From NCBI GenBank assembly GCA_046719305.1, contig JBDNDE010000312.1, positions 1 through 5,318 on the forward strand: DNA of 5,318 bases. The letters run 5' to 3'. Below are positions 1 to 5,318 of the stretch, one piece after another. The notes beneath the pieces are model-generated. The model was not told where the DNA came from. It saw only the letters and a list, made by a program, of their open reading frames with translations, and made no database searches. Source of the DNA: RGDT01 sp046719305. Lineage in GTDB: Bacteria; Planctomycetota; Planctomycetia; Gemmatales; Gemmataceae. Each line of letters opens with the position of its first letter. The first letter of the stretch is position 1. A program made the translations under genes and the position numbers.

Positions 1-540
1 GCTGCCGGTCATGATCGGCACCACCACTTCCTGGTTGGCCAGGATCGCCTCTACCGCCGTCACCAGCTTGTCGACCCGGCCGCTGAAGGCCCGTAGCAAA
101 TATGGTTCGCCGTGGACCATGCTCCACCAACCGTTCACATCCGCATGATTGCCATAGGTCTGATGCCAGTAGTGGCCAATGCATGTCTCGGCAGCAGTCC
201 CGTTGTGGAACATGACGGCTAGTTTGCCGACCTCGGCCCAGTTCATGATGGTCTGCCATTCGCGTGGCTCGAACCCACGTTTGCCGATGGCGTGGCGGAT
301 TTCGGTTTGGAGATGTTTGCCTTTGATATCGCGCACTTTGGTGAAGATGATGTTATTGTCTTTGCGATCAACCGAGGCAACACGCAGGAGAACGATATGT
401 GTGGACAGATTCACAATCATGCCCAGACTGTGTGGGGCTTCCACATAAGCCCGCACCTCGGGCGGACGCGATACCAGCAGCAGGCTAGCCAGGGCGACTC
501 CTAGGGCAACGGATAGCAAGAACCGACGAAAACGCCTCAT
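1..540 (-). CDS. Exported protein of unknown function, N-terminal 180 residues (3' end cut off by the window edge)
   Basis: An open frame runs from an ATG at 540-538 to the left edge without a stop, giving 180 residues. The start is well fixed: an in-frame TGA (544-546) lies two codons upstream and a GGAG (549-552) sits 8 bases before the ATG. Residues 1-31 look like a Sec signal peptide: basic MRRFRR, a hydrophobic core at about 7-23, and a likely cut after Val-Arg-Ala31. The mature part has short hydrophobic strands (for example 42-53 and 63-69), a Trp-rich middle (W95, W101, W125, W138, W139), many histidines and a single cysteine in ETCIGHYWHQ (C120, H123, H126). There is no CXXCH haem motif or recognised catalytic signature. 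From memory it resembles secreted proteins of unknown function in Planctomycetes; this was not checked. It starts 34 bases after the TPR gene, so the two are likely co-transcribed. That it is a real gene is fairly certain; its function is unknown. Confidence 0.85.
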   Translation of the reverse strand, partial: MRRFRRFLLSVALGVALASLLLVSRPPEVRAYVEAPHSLGMIVNLSTHIVLLRVASVDRKDNNIIFTKVRDIKGKHLQTEIRHAIGKRGFEPREWQTIMNWAEVGKLAVMFHNGTAAETCIGHYWHQTYGNHADVNGWWSMVHGEPYLLRAFSGRVDKLVTAVEAILANQEVVVPIMTGS

Positions 541-548
541 AGGTCAAT

Positions 549-552
549 CTCC
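549..552 (-). promoter_or_regulatory. Ribosome binding site of the left-edge gene
   Basis: The minus strand reads GGAG here, 8 bases before the ATG at 540. Together with the in-frame TGA at 544-546 it fixes that start. The 34 bases between the TPR stop (575) and this ATG hold no visible terminator, which supports read-through from the TPR gene. Confidence 0.65.
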
Positions 553-574
553 GTAACGTTCCCTGGGTCCTTTC

Positions 575-3500
575 TTACGCTTCGCCCCATTCCGTTAGCC
601 GTTGCCGGGCGGCGTCGGCGGCCGGAGTAGTGGGGTAGTCACGCAACAACCGCTTGAGCAGGCCGATCGCCTGAGGGGTCTGCTTGGCCTCGTGCAAGGC
701 CCGGGCAGCCTCCAACAATGCCAACGCACTCCACTCCGGGTAGTCGTAAGTAAACGGCACCACCAACAACGCCGTCGCCGCGTCGGTTGGCCGCTTCTGC
801 GCTAGCCGGCATAGGCCGATATTCAGCTGCGCTCGGGCGGCCAAGTCGGTCGTGACGGCCGAGGTGACCTGAGTGTAGAGGTTGACAGCCTCGTCCAGGC
901 GGCCGAGGTTTTGCAAGGCCCAGGCTTGGCCGTAACGGGCTTCGTGGGCCCAGGGGCTCGAGCCGTGGCGTTCGAGCAAGACTTGATAGGCGGCACGGCT
1001 GGCTTCCCATTGCTTGGCCTGTGCCAGAGCCGCAGCCAGTCGTAGCAGGGCGCGATCGGTCAGGCCGGGCAGATTGTGGAATTTGCCGTCATCGCGGAAG
1101 CGGGACAACAGCTTGATCGCCTCGTCGGTCTTGCCCAGCTGCAGCAGACACTCCGCCTCGCGATAGACCGCCTGCTGCCAGAGCTTGCTTTTCTCGTTGG
1201 TCGAGATGGCTTGAGCGTGTTCCAGAGCCTGCTCGATCGTCTCGCGGGCCTTCTTCAGCTCGGCTTGGGCCTGGGTTCGGGCGTCGGGCTTGCTGCTCGG
1301 ATGGGCCAATACACCTTGAGCCGCCAACAGGGCGCGAGTGGCTTGATCGAGCAGACAGGCGGCCAGGCGGAGCTTGATTTTTTCTAGCAGTTCCGGGGAC
1401 GGATCGCGGTCGCCTTCGAGCGCTTCTTGCAGGAGTTTGACGGCCGCGGGGTGTTCGTCCCGATTGGCCAACAATTCCGCCAGTTCCAGGCGGGCATCGA
1501 CTTGGATATTCAAATCAGCAAACGACTTTAAGATATTCTCATAGGTCTGACGAGCGGCTTTCTCCGCTGGTTGCAGCGGCACTTCGCGCAACGGCACATA
1601 GGGCAGGGCTACTTGTGGCGGCGGCTGTCCGGGGGCCAGATTCTTGCTCAGTTCGTCACGGCGTTTTTGCCAGCGCTCTTGTTGTAGCTTGGTGCGGGCC
1701 ACTTCGATCTCGCGTTCAGCCAGAGCACGCCAGCCCCAGGCGGCCTCGTAAAGAAGCCGGGAGCGAGCCTGGGCCAGATCGCGGCTAGCCTCGTCAGCTT
1801 CGAGCTTACGTTTGCGGAAGTCGCTTTCGCGGTTGGTCCAATAGTCCACCGCGGCGCGTATCTCGTTGATGGCCTGGGCAAGGCTTTTCTCGGCGGCGGC
1901 GCGCTGCTCGGGATTTAATCCGGGGTTGTTCAACTGTTTGCTCGCCTCAGCTAAGCGTTTTTCGCCCATCTGCTTGAGCGTCTGACCGGCACGCAGGGCG
2001 GCATCCCAGCCCTCGGGCAGTTGTTCAAACTCACGCGATACCCCATCGAACAAGTCGCGGGCTTCGACCAACTTGCCTGCTTCTCGCAGAGCCGCAGCGT
2101 GATGGTAACGCAGTGTCGCTACGAAATTCTTGCTCGTTGGACTGGCACTTAAGCTGGCCTCGTGGACCTTGCGGGCTTCCTCTAGTGTGGTGGCCGCCTC
2201 GGCGGGTTTATTTTGGCCACGCTGCAAGGTGGCCAACGCCAGCAACGCCACCGGTGCCGTGCTACTGGTTTTTAGTGGGTCAGTCGTAAATCGCCGTAAT
2301 TCGTTCATCGCCCCGTTGGGGTCACCCAAGGCGGCGACTACCTTGGCGCGTTCCAGGACCGCTGGGGCCAGTGCCTCGCTCTTAGGGTACTTGTTCATGA
2401 TCCGTTCATAGATGGTCCGGGCTTCGCTGTACATCTTCCGCTGCTCGTCGCGATTGGCGATCAGTACCGCTTGACGTTGCCGACAGTAGCCCAGCTTGAG
2501 CAGCGCATCTGCAGCGCTGGGATGCTCGGGAACGGCCGACACAAACGCTTCCAATAATTCGGCGGCATTTTTGAGCTTTTCTTCCATGCGGCCGGCGGCA
2601 ACGGCATCATCGGCTCGGCTGGGCAGTTGCCGGAGATAGATGTCGGCCAGTTGATAGTTAACCGTTACAAGGTCGTTGACGCGATCGGTAGGGGCGATGG
2701 CTTCGAGAGCTTTTTGAGCCTTGTCCAGGTCGCCCAGCAGATAGTAGGCCATGCCGATGCCCTGGCGAGCTTGACCGATGTTAGCTGCCTCGGGATATTT
2801 CGACACCAACTCGGTGTAACGTTTGATCGCTTCTTCATAGTGCGCCTTGGCCTTGGCTCGCTCGACAGGGTTGGCATCACGGGCGTAGCGTTGTGCCACA
2901 AACACGCTATTTTCCGCCCGACGGAACAACGCTACGGCTATTAGCGGACTTTCTTTAATCCGCGTCAGCAACTCGCCCAACAGCCGATCCGACTCGGCCA
3001 ACTCACCGGCCAGTTGCAGCGCGGTGGCCCGTTCGAGCGTCAGTTCAGCGTTCTGCTCGGGCAGATAATTTTGGCCGATCACATAGGAGTAGGTTTCGGC
3101 AGCCTCGCGGAAGCGGTTAGCCTTTTGCAAGAGCCGGGCCTTCTCCAGAAGCATTTCGCCGCGGAGGAATTTCTTGGCGTCCCCGGCCCGGTCGGCGGCA
3201 CGGCTGATCGTCTCTAGGGCGGCATCGTATTTTTCGCCCTTGGCTGGGTCGACCTTGCCTGCCAACGCTTTGCCAATCCAAAAGGACGCCTGATCGCCCA
3301 GGGCTGGATGCTTTTCCAGCGGCTGCAGTGTTTTGATGGCCGCATCCCAGGCGCTGGTTTGCACTTGGCAAAAACCGATGCGGAGGGTGGCCTCGGCGGC
3401 AAGCGGACTGTCCGGGTTGGCCTTCACAAACGCCGTTAACTGCTCCTGCGCCTCGGGGAAGCGACCATCTTCGTAGAGCATGCAGCCAAGGTAGAAGCTA

Positions 3501-4468
3501 GCTCGCAGGACGTGATCGGGCGGGCTCTTGACCAAGCGTTCCAGTCGTGCCTTGGTTTCCGGCGGCAGCGGTTGACGTAGCGACTCGGTGGCCTTTTTCT
3601 TCGCTGCTTCGTAGCCGGCCAGGACTGCCTGATAGCGCAAGCGGGCGTCATCGCGTTCGTTGATCGAGGTGTTGCGATGATGGATTCGCGCCAGCAAATA
3701 GGTGGCATGGGTGCCGAAAGTTTCGTCCTTCCACACCACTTCGCGGGACAGCAGCCGACCAGCGGCCGAGTCGTTGCCTAAGAGAAACTCGGCGAAGCCG
3801 GCCAGATACATCGCCTGGGGGCCAAAAGCGTTGGCTTGCCAGGCTTTGCCGGCGTCGCCATCGAGCAAAGCCAGAGCCGCGCGTGCCTCCTTGGGTCGCT
3901 TCAGCCGCAGCAGCATTTCGGCCTGATCGCAGCGGGAGCGAAGCTGCCAGTCGGCTAGGGTTTTGTCGTCCTGAGCGGCTTTGGCTCGTTCGGCGAAGGC
4001 TTCGGCGGCCAAGGCGAAATGACGGGCGGCCTCCTCGAAACGCTGACGGGCTTGATCGCGCAGGGCGTTGGCCTCGGCGGGTTTCGCTTGGGCCTGCCGC
4101 AACGCCTGCATCCCTTGACCGCGTCGCGCCATGGCCAGATAGTACATCGCCCGAGGCTGCTCGGCAAAGTTACGGTCGCCAGCGACTTGGGCGAATTCGT
4201 CGGCGGCTTTGGCGTAGTCGCGTTCGTTGCTTTCCAGCAGAGCCAGCCCTAGACCGTAGCGGGCCAGTGGGGCGTCGCGATGGCCACCGAACTTAGAGAG
4301 GAACTCGCGGTAGCGGGCGATGGCAAAGGGGAAGTTTTTCTCGTTGAAGGCACGTTGGGCGCTTTCCAGGGTCATCCGAGCAGCCTGGTCTGTAGGCAGC
4401 TGAGCCTGCACCGTTAGTAGCGGTCCAACTCCAACTAACAACAGCGAGAAACGCATCGCGGGGAACAT
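575..4468 (-). CDS. Very large exported TPR-repeat protein (1297 aa)
   Basis: Residues 1-22 form a signal peptide (hydrophobic 7-20, likely cut after Val-Gln-Ala22), so the protein should be periplasmic or otherwise outside the cytoplasm. There is no lipobox cysteine. The rest is almost wholly helical, with repeated TPR-like helix pairs of the type found in BamD/CpoB-like proteins. Clear examples lie at about 34-95, 322-385, 440-500, 545-592, 650-705, 738-810, 1095-1125, 1135-1200 and 1212-1293. Typical signatures are A-x-x-x-Y/F pairs followed by K/D-YP turns, as in YTELVSKYPEA and LLRDYPTTPAA. Residues about 835-942 differ: they are highly charged and probably a coiled coil. A proline-rich linker (946-967) separates them from the C-terminal TPR block. 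No enzyme domain is visible, so a scaffold or binding role is inferred. GGAGG 6 bases upstream favours the ATG at 4468; an internal ATG (residue 5) has no such site. It ends in TAA, 34 bases before the next gene. The partner and process are unknown. Confidence 0.93.
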   Translation of the reverse strand: MFPAMRFSLLLVGVGPLLTVQAQLPTDQAARMTLESAQRAFNEKNFPFAIARYREFLSKFGGHRDAPLARYGLGLALLESNERDYAKAADEFAQVAGDRNFAEQPRAMYYLAMARRGQGMQALRQAQAKPAEANALRDQARQRFEEAARHFALAAEAFAERAKAAQDDKTLADWQLRSRCDQAEMLLRLKRPKEARAALALLDGDAGKAWQANAFGPQAMYLAGFAEFLLGNDSAAGRLLSREVVWKDETFGTHATYLLARIHHRNTSINERDDARLRYQAVLAGYEAAKKKATESLRQPLPPETKARLERLVKSPPDHVLRASFYLGCMLYEDGRFPEAQEQLTAFVKANPDSPLAAEATLRIGFCQVQTSAWDAAIKTLQPLEKHPALGDQASFWIGKALAGKVDPAKGEKYDAALETISRAADRAGDAKKFLRGEMLLEKARLLQKANRFREAAETYSYVIGQNYLPEQNAELTLERATALQLAGELAESDRLLGELLTRIKESPLIAVALFRRAENSVFVAQRYARDANPVERAKAKAHYEEAIKRYTELVSKYPEAANIGQARQGIGMAYYLLGDLDKAQKALEAIAPTDRVNDLVTVNYQLADIYLRQLPSRADDAVAAGRMEEKLKNAAELLEAFVSAVPEHPSAADALLKLGYCRQRQAVLIANRDEQRKMYSEARTIYERIMNKYPKSEALAPAVLERAKVVAALGDPNGAMNELRRFTTDPLKTSSTAPVALLALATLQRGQNKPAEAATTLEEARKVHEASLSASPTSKNFVATLRYHHAAALREAGKLVEARDLFDGVSREFEQLPEGWDAALRAGQTLKQMGEKRLAEASKQLNNPGLNPEQRAAAEKSLAQAINEIRAAVDYWTNRESDFRKRKLEADEASRDLAQARSRLLYEAAWGWRALAEREIEVARTKLQQERWQKRRDELSKNLAPGQPPPQVALPYVPLREVPLQPAEKAARQTYENILKSFADLNIQVDARLELAELLANRDEHPAAVKLLQEALEGDRDPSPELLEKIKLRLAACLLDQATRALLAAQGVLAHPSSKPDARTQAQAELKKARETIEQALEHAQAISTNEKSKLWQQAVYREAECLLQLGKTDEAIKLLSRFRDDGKFHNLPGLTDRALLRLAAALAQAKQWEASRAAYQVLLERHGSSPWAHEARYGQAWALQNLGRLDEAVNLYTQVTSAVTTDLAARAQLNIGLCRLAQKRPTDAATALLVVPFTYDYPEWSALALLEAARALHEAKQTPQAIGLLKRLLRDYPTTPAADAARQRLTEWGEA

Positions 4469-4474
4469 GAGCAG

Positions 4475-4479
4475 CCTCC
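4475..4479 (-). promoter_or_regulatory. Ribosome binding site of the TPR gene
   Basis: GGAGG on the minus strand lies 6 bases before the ATG at 4468. It decides between that start and an in-frame ATG four codons later (4456-4454), which is preceded by TTCCCCGCG and has no purine-rich site. Confidence 0.7.
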
Positions 4480-4554
4480 GGCAGGAGAGAGCAGATGAGC
4501 GATCACCGAAGAAGTCAGGCGAGTGTCAACGGAAGAAGCGTAGAATATTGTCTC

Positions 4555-4577
4555 AAAAAGTGGTTGGGTCGTCCAAC
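4555..4577 (-). terminator. Weak candidate terminator of ndk
   Basis: On the minus strand GTTGG and CCAAC form a 5-bp stem with a 5-base loop (4577-4563), followed three bases later by five T's (4559-4555). The arrangement is that of an intrinsic terminator, but the stem is short and the T-run does not follow directly. It lies about 190 bases after the ndk stop. It may equally be chance. Confidence 0.22.
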
Positions 4578-4615
4578 AAAAGGGTGAAAGATTAGGGGCC
4601 GGGCAAGTCAGCAGA

Positions 4616-4705
4616 GCAAGCCACGAGGGCGAAGCAAGCCACGAGGGCGAAGCAAGCCACGAGGGCGAAGCAAGCCACGAGGGCGAAGCAAGCCACGAGG
4701 GCGAA
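4616..4705. repeat. Tandem repeat, 18-base unit x 5, perfect copies
   Basis: The unit GCAAGCCACGAGGGCGAA occurs five times head to tail with no mismatch (starts at 4616, 4634, 4652, 4670 and 4688). The left flank (GCAGA before the array) and right flank (GTAGCG after it) diverge at once. Because the unit is a multiple of three and contains no stop in any of the six frames, it produces long but spurious repetitive reading frames; one minus-strand frame repeats SPSWLA. Within a unit only a 3-bp GCC/GGC stem is possible, so the copies do not form strong hairpins. There are no spacers, so it is not a CRISPR. The perfect identity suggests recent expansion or homogenisation by slippage or recombination. 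The function is unknown. Confidence 0.97.
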
Positions 4706-4737
4706 GTAGCGTCTTTATGCTCCACTCTGCTACGCCC
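4699..4737. repeat. Imperfect inverted repeat at the edge of the 18-base array
   Basis: The left arm is GGGCG, then AAG, then TAGC (4699-4710). The right arm is GCTACGCCC (4729-4737). They pair over 9 bp with a 3-base bulge and an 18-base loop. The GGGCG of the left arm belongs to the last copy of the tandem array. It lies 29 bases beyond the ndk stop and could form a hairpin in the ndk 3' untranslated RNA. It has no T-run after it on the minus strand, so it is not a standard intrinsic terminator. Confidence 0.5.
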
Positions 4738-4765
4738 CGCTCTGGAGTCTCGAACGCTTTCTGAC

Positions 4766-5215
4766 TCAGCCTTCCACCCAGGCGTGGTCCACCGGCGTGA
4801 AGCTTACCAGTTCTTCCGCCGTGAACCACAGCCCGATTTCCTTAGCGGCGTTTTCCGGCGAGTCGCTACCGTGGACCAAGTTGTTCTGCACGCTGAGGGC
4901 ATAGTCGCCGCGAATGGTGCCCGGAGCGGCCTTGACGCCATCGGTAGCCCCAATAAGGTTGCGAGCCACCGTGATCGCCTCGCGGCCTTCGAGAACCAAG
5001 GCGACTGTGGGGCCGGAGGTCAAGAAGGAGATGAGCGAGCCGTAGAAGGGGCGTTCTTTGTGAACCTCATAGTGTTTTTCGGCCAGGCTCTGGGAACATT
5101 GAACGAGTTTAAGGCCAGCCAAGCGTAGCCCCTTGCGTTCAAACTTGGCCAGAAGATCACCGACAAGCCGACGTTGAACGGCGTCGGGTTTAAGTAAAAT
5201 TAAGGTCCGTTCCAT
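4766..5215 (-). CDS. ndk: Nucleoside diphosphate kinase
   Basis: This cytosolic enzyme moves the gamma-phosphate of ATP to other NDPs and dNDPs through a phosphohistidine. The 149-residue product has the usual bacterial length. Every key residue is visible, numbered three below the human enzyme: K9, Y49, F57, R85, T91, R102, N112, the catalytic H115 in NLVHGSDSPENA, S117 and E126. The start is placed at the ATG 5215-5213, because a GGAG (5227-5224) lies 8 bases upstream and the protein then begins MERTLILLKPDA as is typical of the family. A GTG three codons earlier (5224) would give 152 residues, but it overlaps that GGAG and is unlikely. It ends in TGA at 4766. It is the first gene of the minus-strand run; 297 bases separate it from the TPR gene, so co-transcription is uncertain. 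Nothing appears truncated or altered. Confidence 0.98.
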   Translation of the reverse strand: MERTLILLKPDAVQRRLVGDLLAKFERKGLRLAGLKLVQCSQSLAEKHYEVHKERPFYGSLISFLTSGPTVALVLEGREAITVARNLIGATDGVKAAPGTIRGDYALSVQNNLVHGSDSPENAAKEIGLWFTAEELVSFTPVDHAWVEG

Positions 5216-5223
5216 AGAAACCA

Positions 5224-5227
5224 CTCC
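5224..5227 (-). promoter_or_regulatory. Ribosome binding site of ndk, deciding its start
   Basis: GGAG on the minus strand is 8 bases before the ATG at 5215, the same spacing as in the left-edge gene. The alternative GTG start shares its first base with the end of this site, so the ATG is preferred. Confidence 0.7.
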
Positions 5228-5265
5228 GATATTCTGAGGTTAGCCGGGAGAGACATTGAAGTGAT

Positions 5266-5271
5266 ATTGTA
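5266..5271 (-). promoter_or_regulatory. Candidate -10 box of an ndk promoter
   Basis: TACAAT on the minus strand matches the TATAAT consensus at five of six positions and lies about 50 bases before the ndk ATG. No good -35 box occurs 16-18 bases upstream; that stretch is CAGGCT followed by a T5-C7-T4 run. The call rests on the -10 match alone. The 5216-5318 stretch shows no gene start other than ndk. Confidence 0.25.
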
Positions 5272-5318
5272 GGAAAAGGGGGGGAAAAAGCCTGACTTCA
5301 TTAATTCTTCACAAGATC

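Larger units (their letters stand above)
4469..4765. other. Intergenic region between ndk and the TPR gene
   Basis: These 297 bases hold no credible gene. In transcription order from ndk they contain an inverted repeat (4699-4737), five perfect copies of an 18-base unit (4616-4705), a small hairpin with a T-run (4555-4577) and the TPR ribosome binding site. A TTGACA (4529-4524, minus strand) has no matching -10 box. A pair of TTGGAC (4576-4571) and GACAAT (4552-4547) with an 18-base spacer is the best sigma-70-like candidate for the TPR gene, but it is a poor match. Whether the TPR gene has its own promoter or is read from ndk cannot be decided from the sequence. Confidence 0.7.

Noticed and set aside
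179..504. Plus-strand frames at 179-448 and 292-504
   Set aside because: They are antisense to the open minus-strand frame 1-540, which has a signal peptide, ribosome binding site and bounded start; the plus-strand products show no protein-like features.
3883..4296. Plus-strand frame of 137 codons, Arg-rich
   Set aside because: It is antisense to the TPR gene, has low-complexity Arg/Pro/Ala composition, no recognisable domain, and exists because the coding strand is G+C-rich.
4511..4520. GAAGTCAGGC shared between the TPR upstream region (plus strand, 4511-4520) and the ndk upstream region (minus strand, 5299-5290)
   Set aside because: A 10-base match in opposite orientation is expected by chance several times in a window of this size, and nothing around the two copies is alike.
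4524..4529. Exact TTGACA on the minus strand as the -35 box of the TPR gene
   Set aside because: The hexamers at 16-18 bases downstream (GGTGAT, GTGATC, TGATCG) do not resemble a -10 box, so the match is probably chance.
4616..4705. CRISPR array
   Set aside because: The copies are directly joined with no spacers, the unit is only 18 bases and there are no cas genes in the window.
4435..4725. Minus-strand frame of 96 codons with repeated SPSWLA across the 18-base array
   Set aside because: It starts with GTG without a ribosome binding site, consists of the stop-free tandem repeat plus intergenic sequence, and overlaps the start of the TPR gene. A second minus-strand frame at 4608-4829, repeating RGLLRP, overlaps the end of ndk and fails for the same reason.
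4784..5128. Plus-strand frame of 114 codons opposite ndk
   Set aside because: It is antisense to the full-length ndk gene, whose catalytic residues are all intact; the plus-strand product has no recognisable family features.

Overview
The window reads as part of a bacterial chromosome in which all three recognisable genes lie on the minus strand. In transcription order they are nucleoside diphosphate kinase (ndk, 5215 to 4766), a very large exported TPR-repeat protein (4468 to 575), and the N-terminal 180 residues of a second exported protein that runs off the left edge (540 to 1). The G+C-rich coding sequence, a giant periplasmic-type TPR protein and the style of the left-edge protein (which resembles, from memory only, a secreted family common in Planctomycetes) suggest a planctomycete, perhaps of the Gemmata/Pirellula kind. 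There is no rRNA or other strong marker, so this is a moderate-to-weak inference.

Layout: 5216-5318 is the ndk upstream region, with a GGAG ribosome binding site, a candidate -10 box and an A/G-rich homopolymer stretch. 4766-5215 is ndk, complete, with every catalytic and nucleotide-binding residue present. 4469-4765 is a 297-base intergenic region. Its most distinctive content is five perfect tandem copies of an 18-base unit (4616-4705), an inverted repeat that uses the end of the last copy, and a weak hairpin followed by a T-run. 575-4468 is the TPR gene. After only 34 bases comes the left-edge gene, with its own ribosome binding site and an in-frame stop just before its ATG, so these two genes are probably co-transcribed.

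Functionally, ndk is a housekeeping cytosolic enzyme that balances NTP and dNTP pools. The other two proteins have N-terminal signal peptides and should act outside the cytoplasm, the TPR protein as a scaffold or binding platform. Nothing links ndk mechanistically to them beyond shared orientation. I saw no mobile element, CRISPR array, tRNA or rRNA. The part most worth a second look is the perfect 18-base tandem repeat between ndk and the TPR gene. The window otherwise looks like ordinary chromosome and I do not see a clear new multi-gene system.
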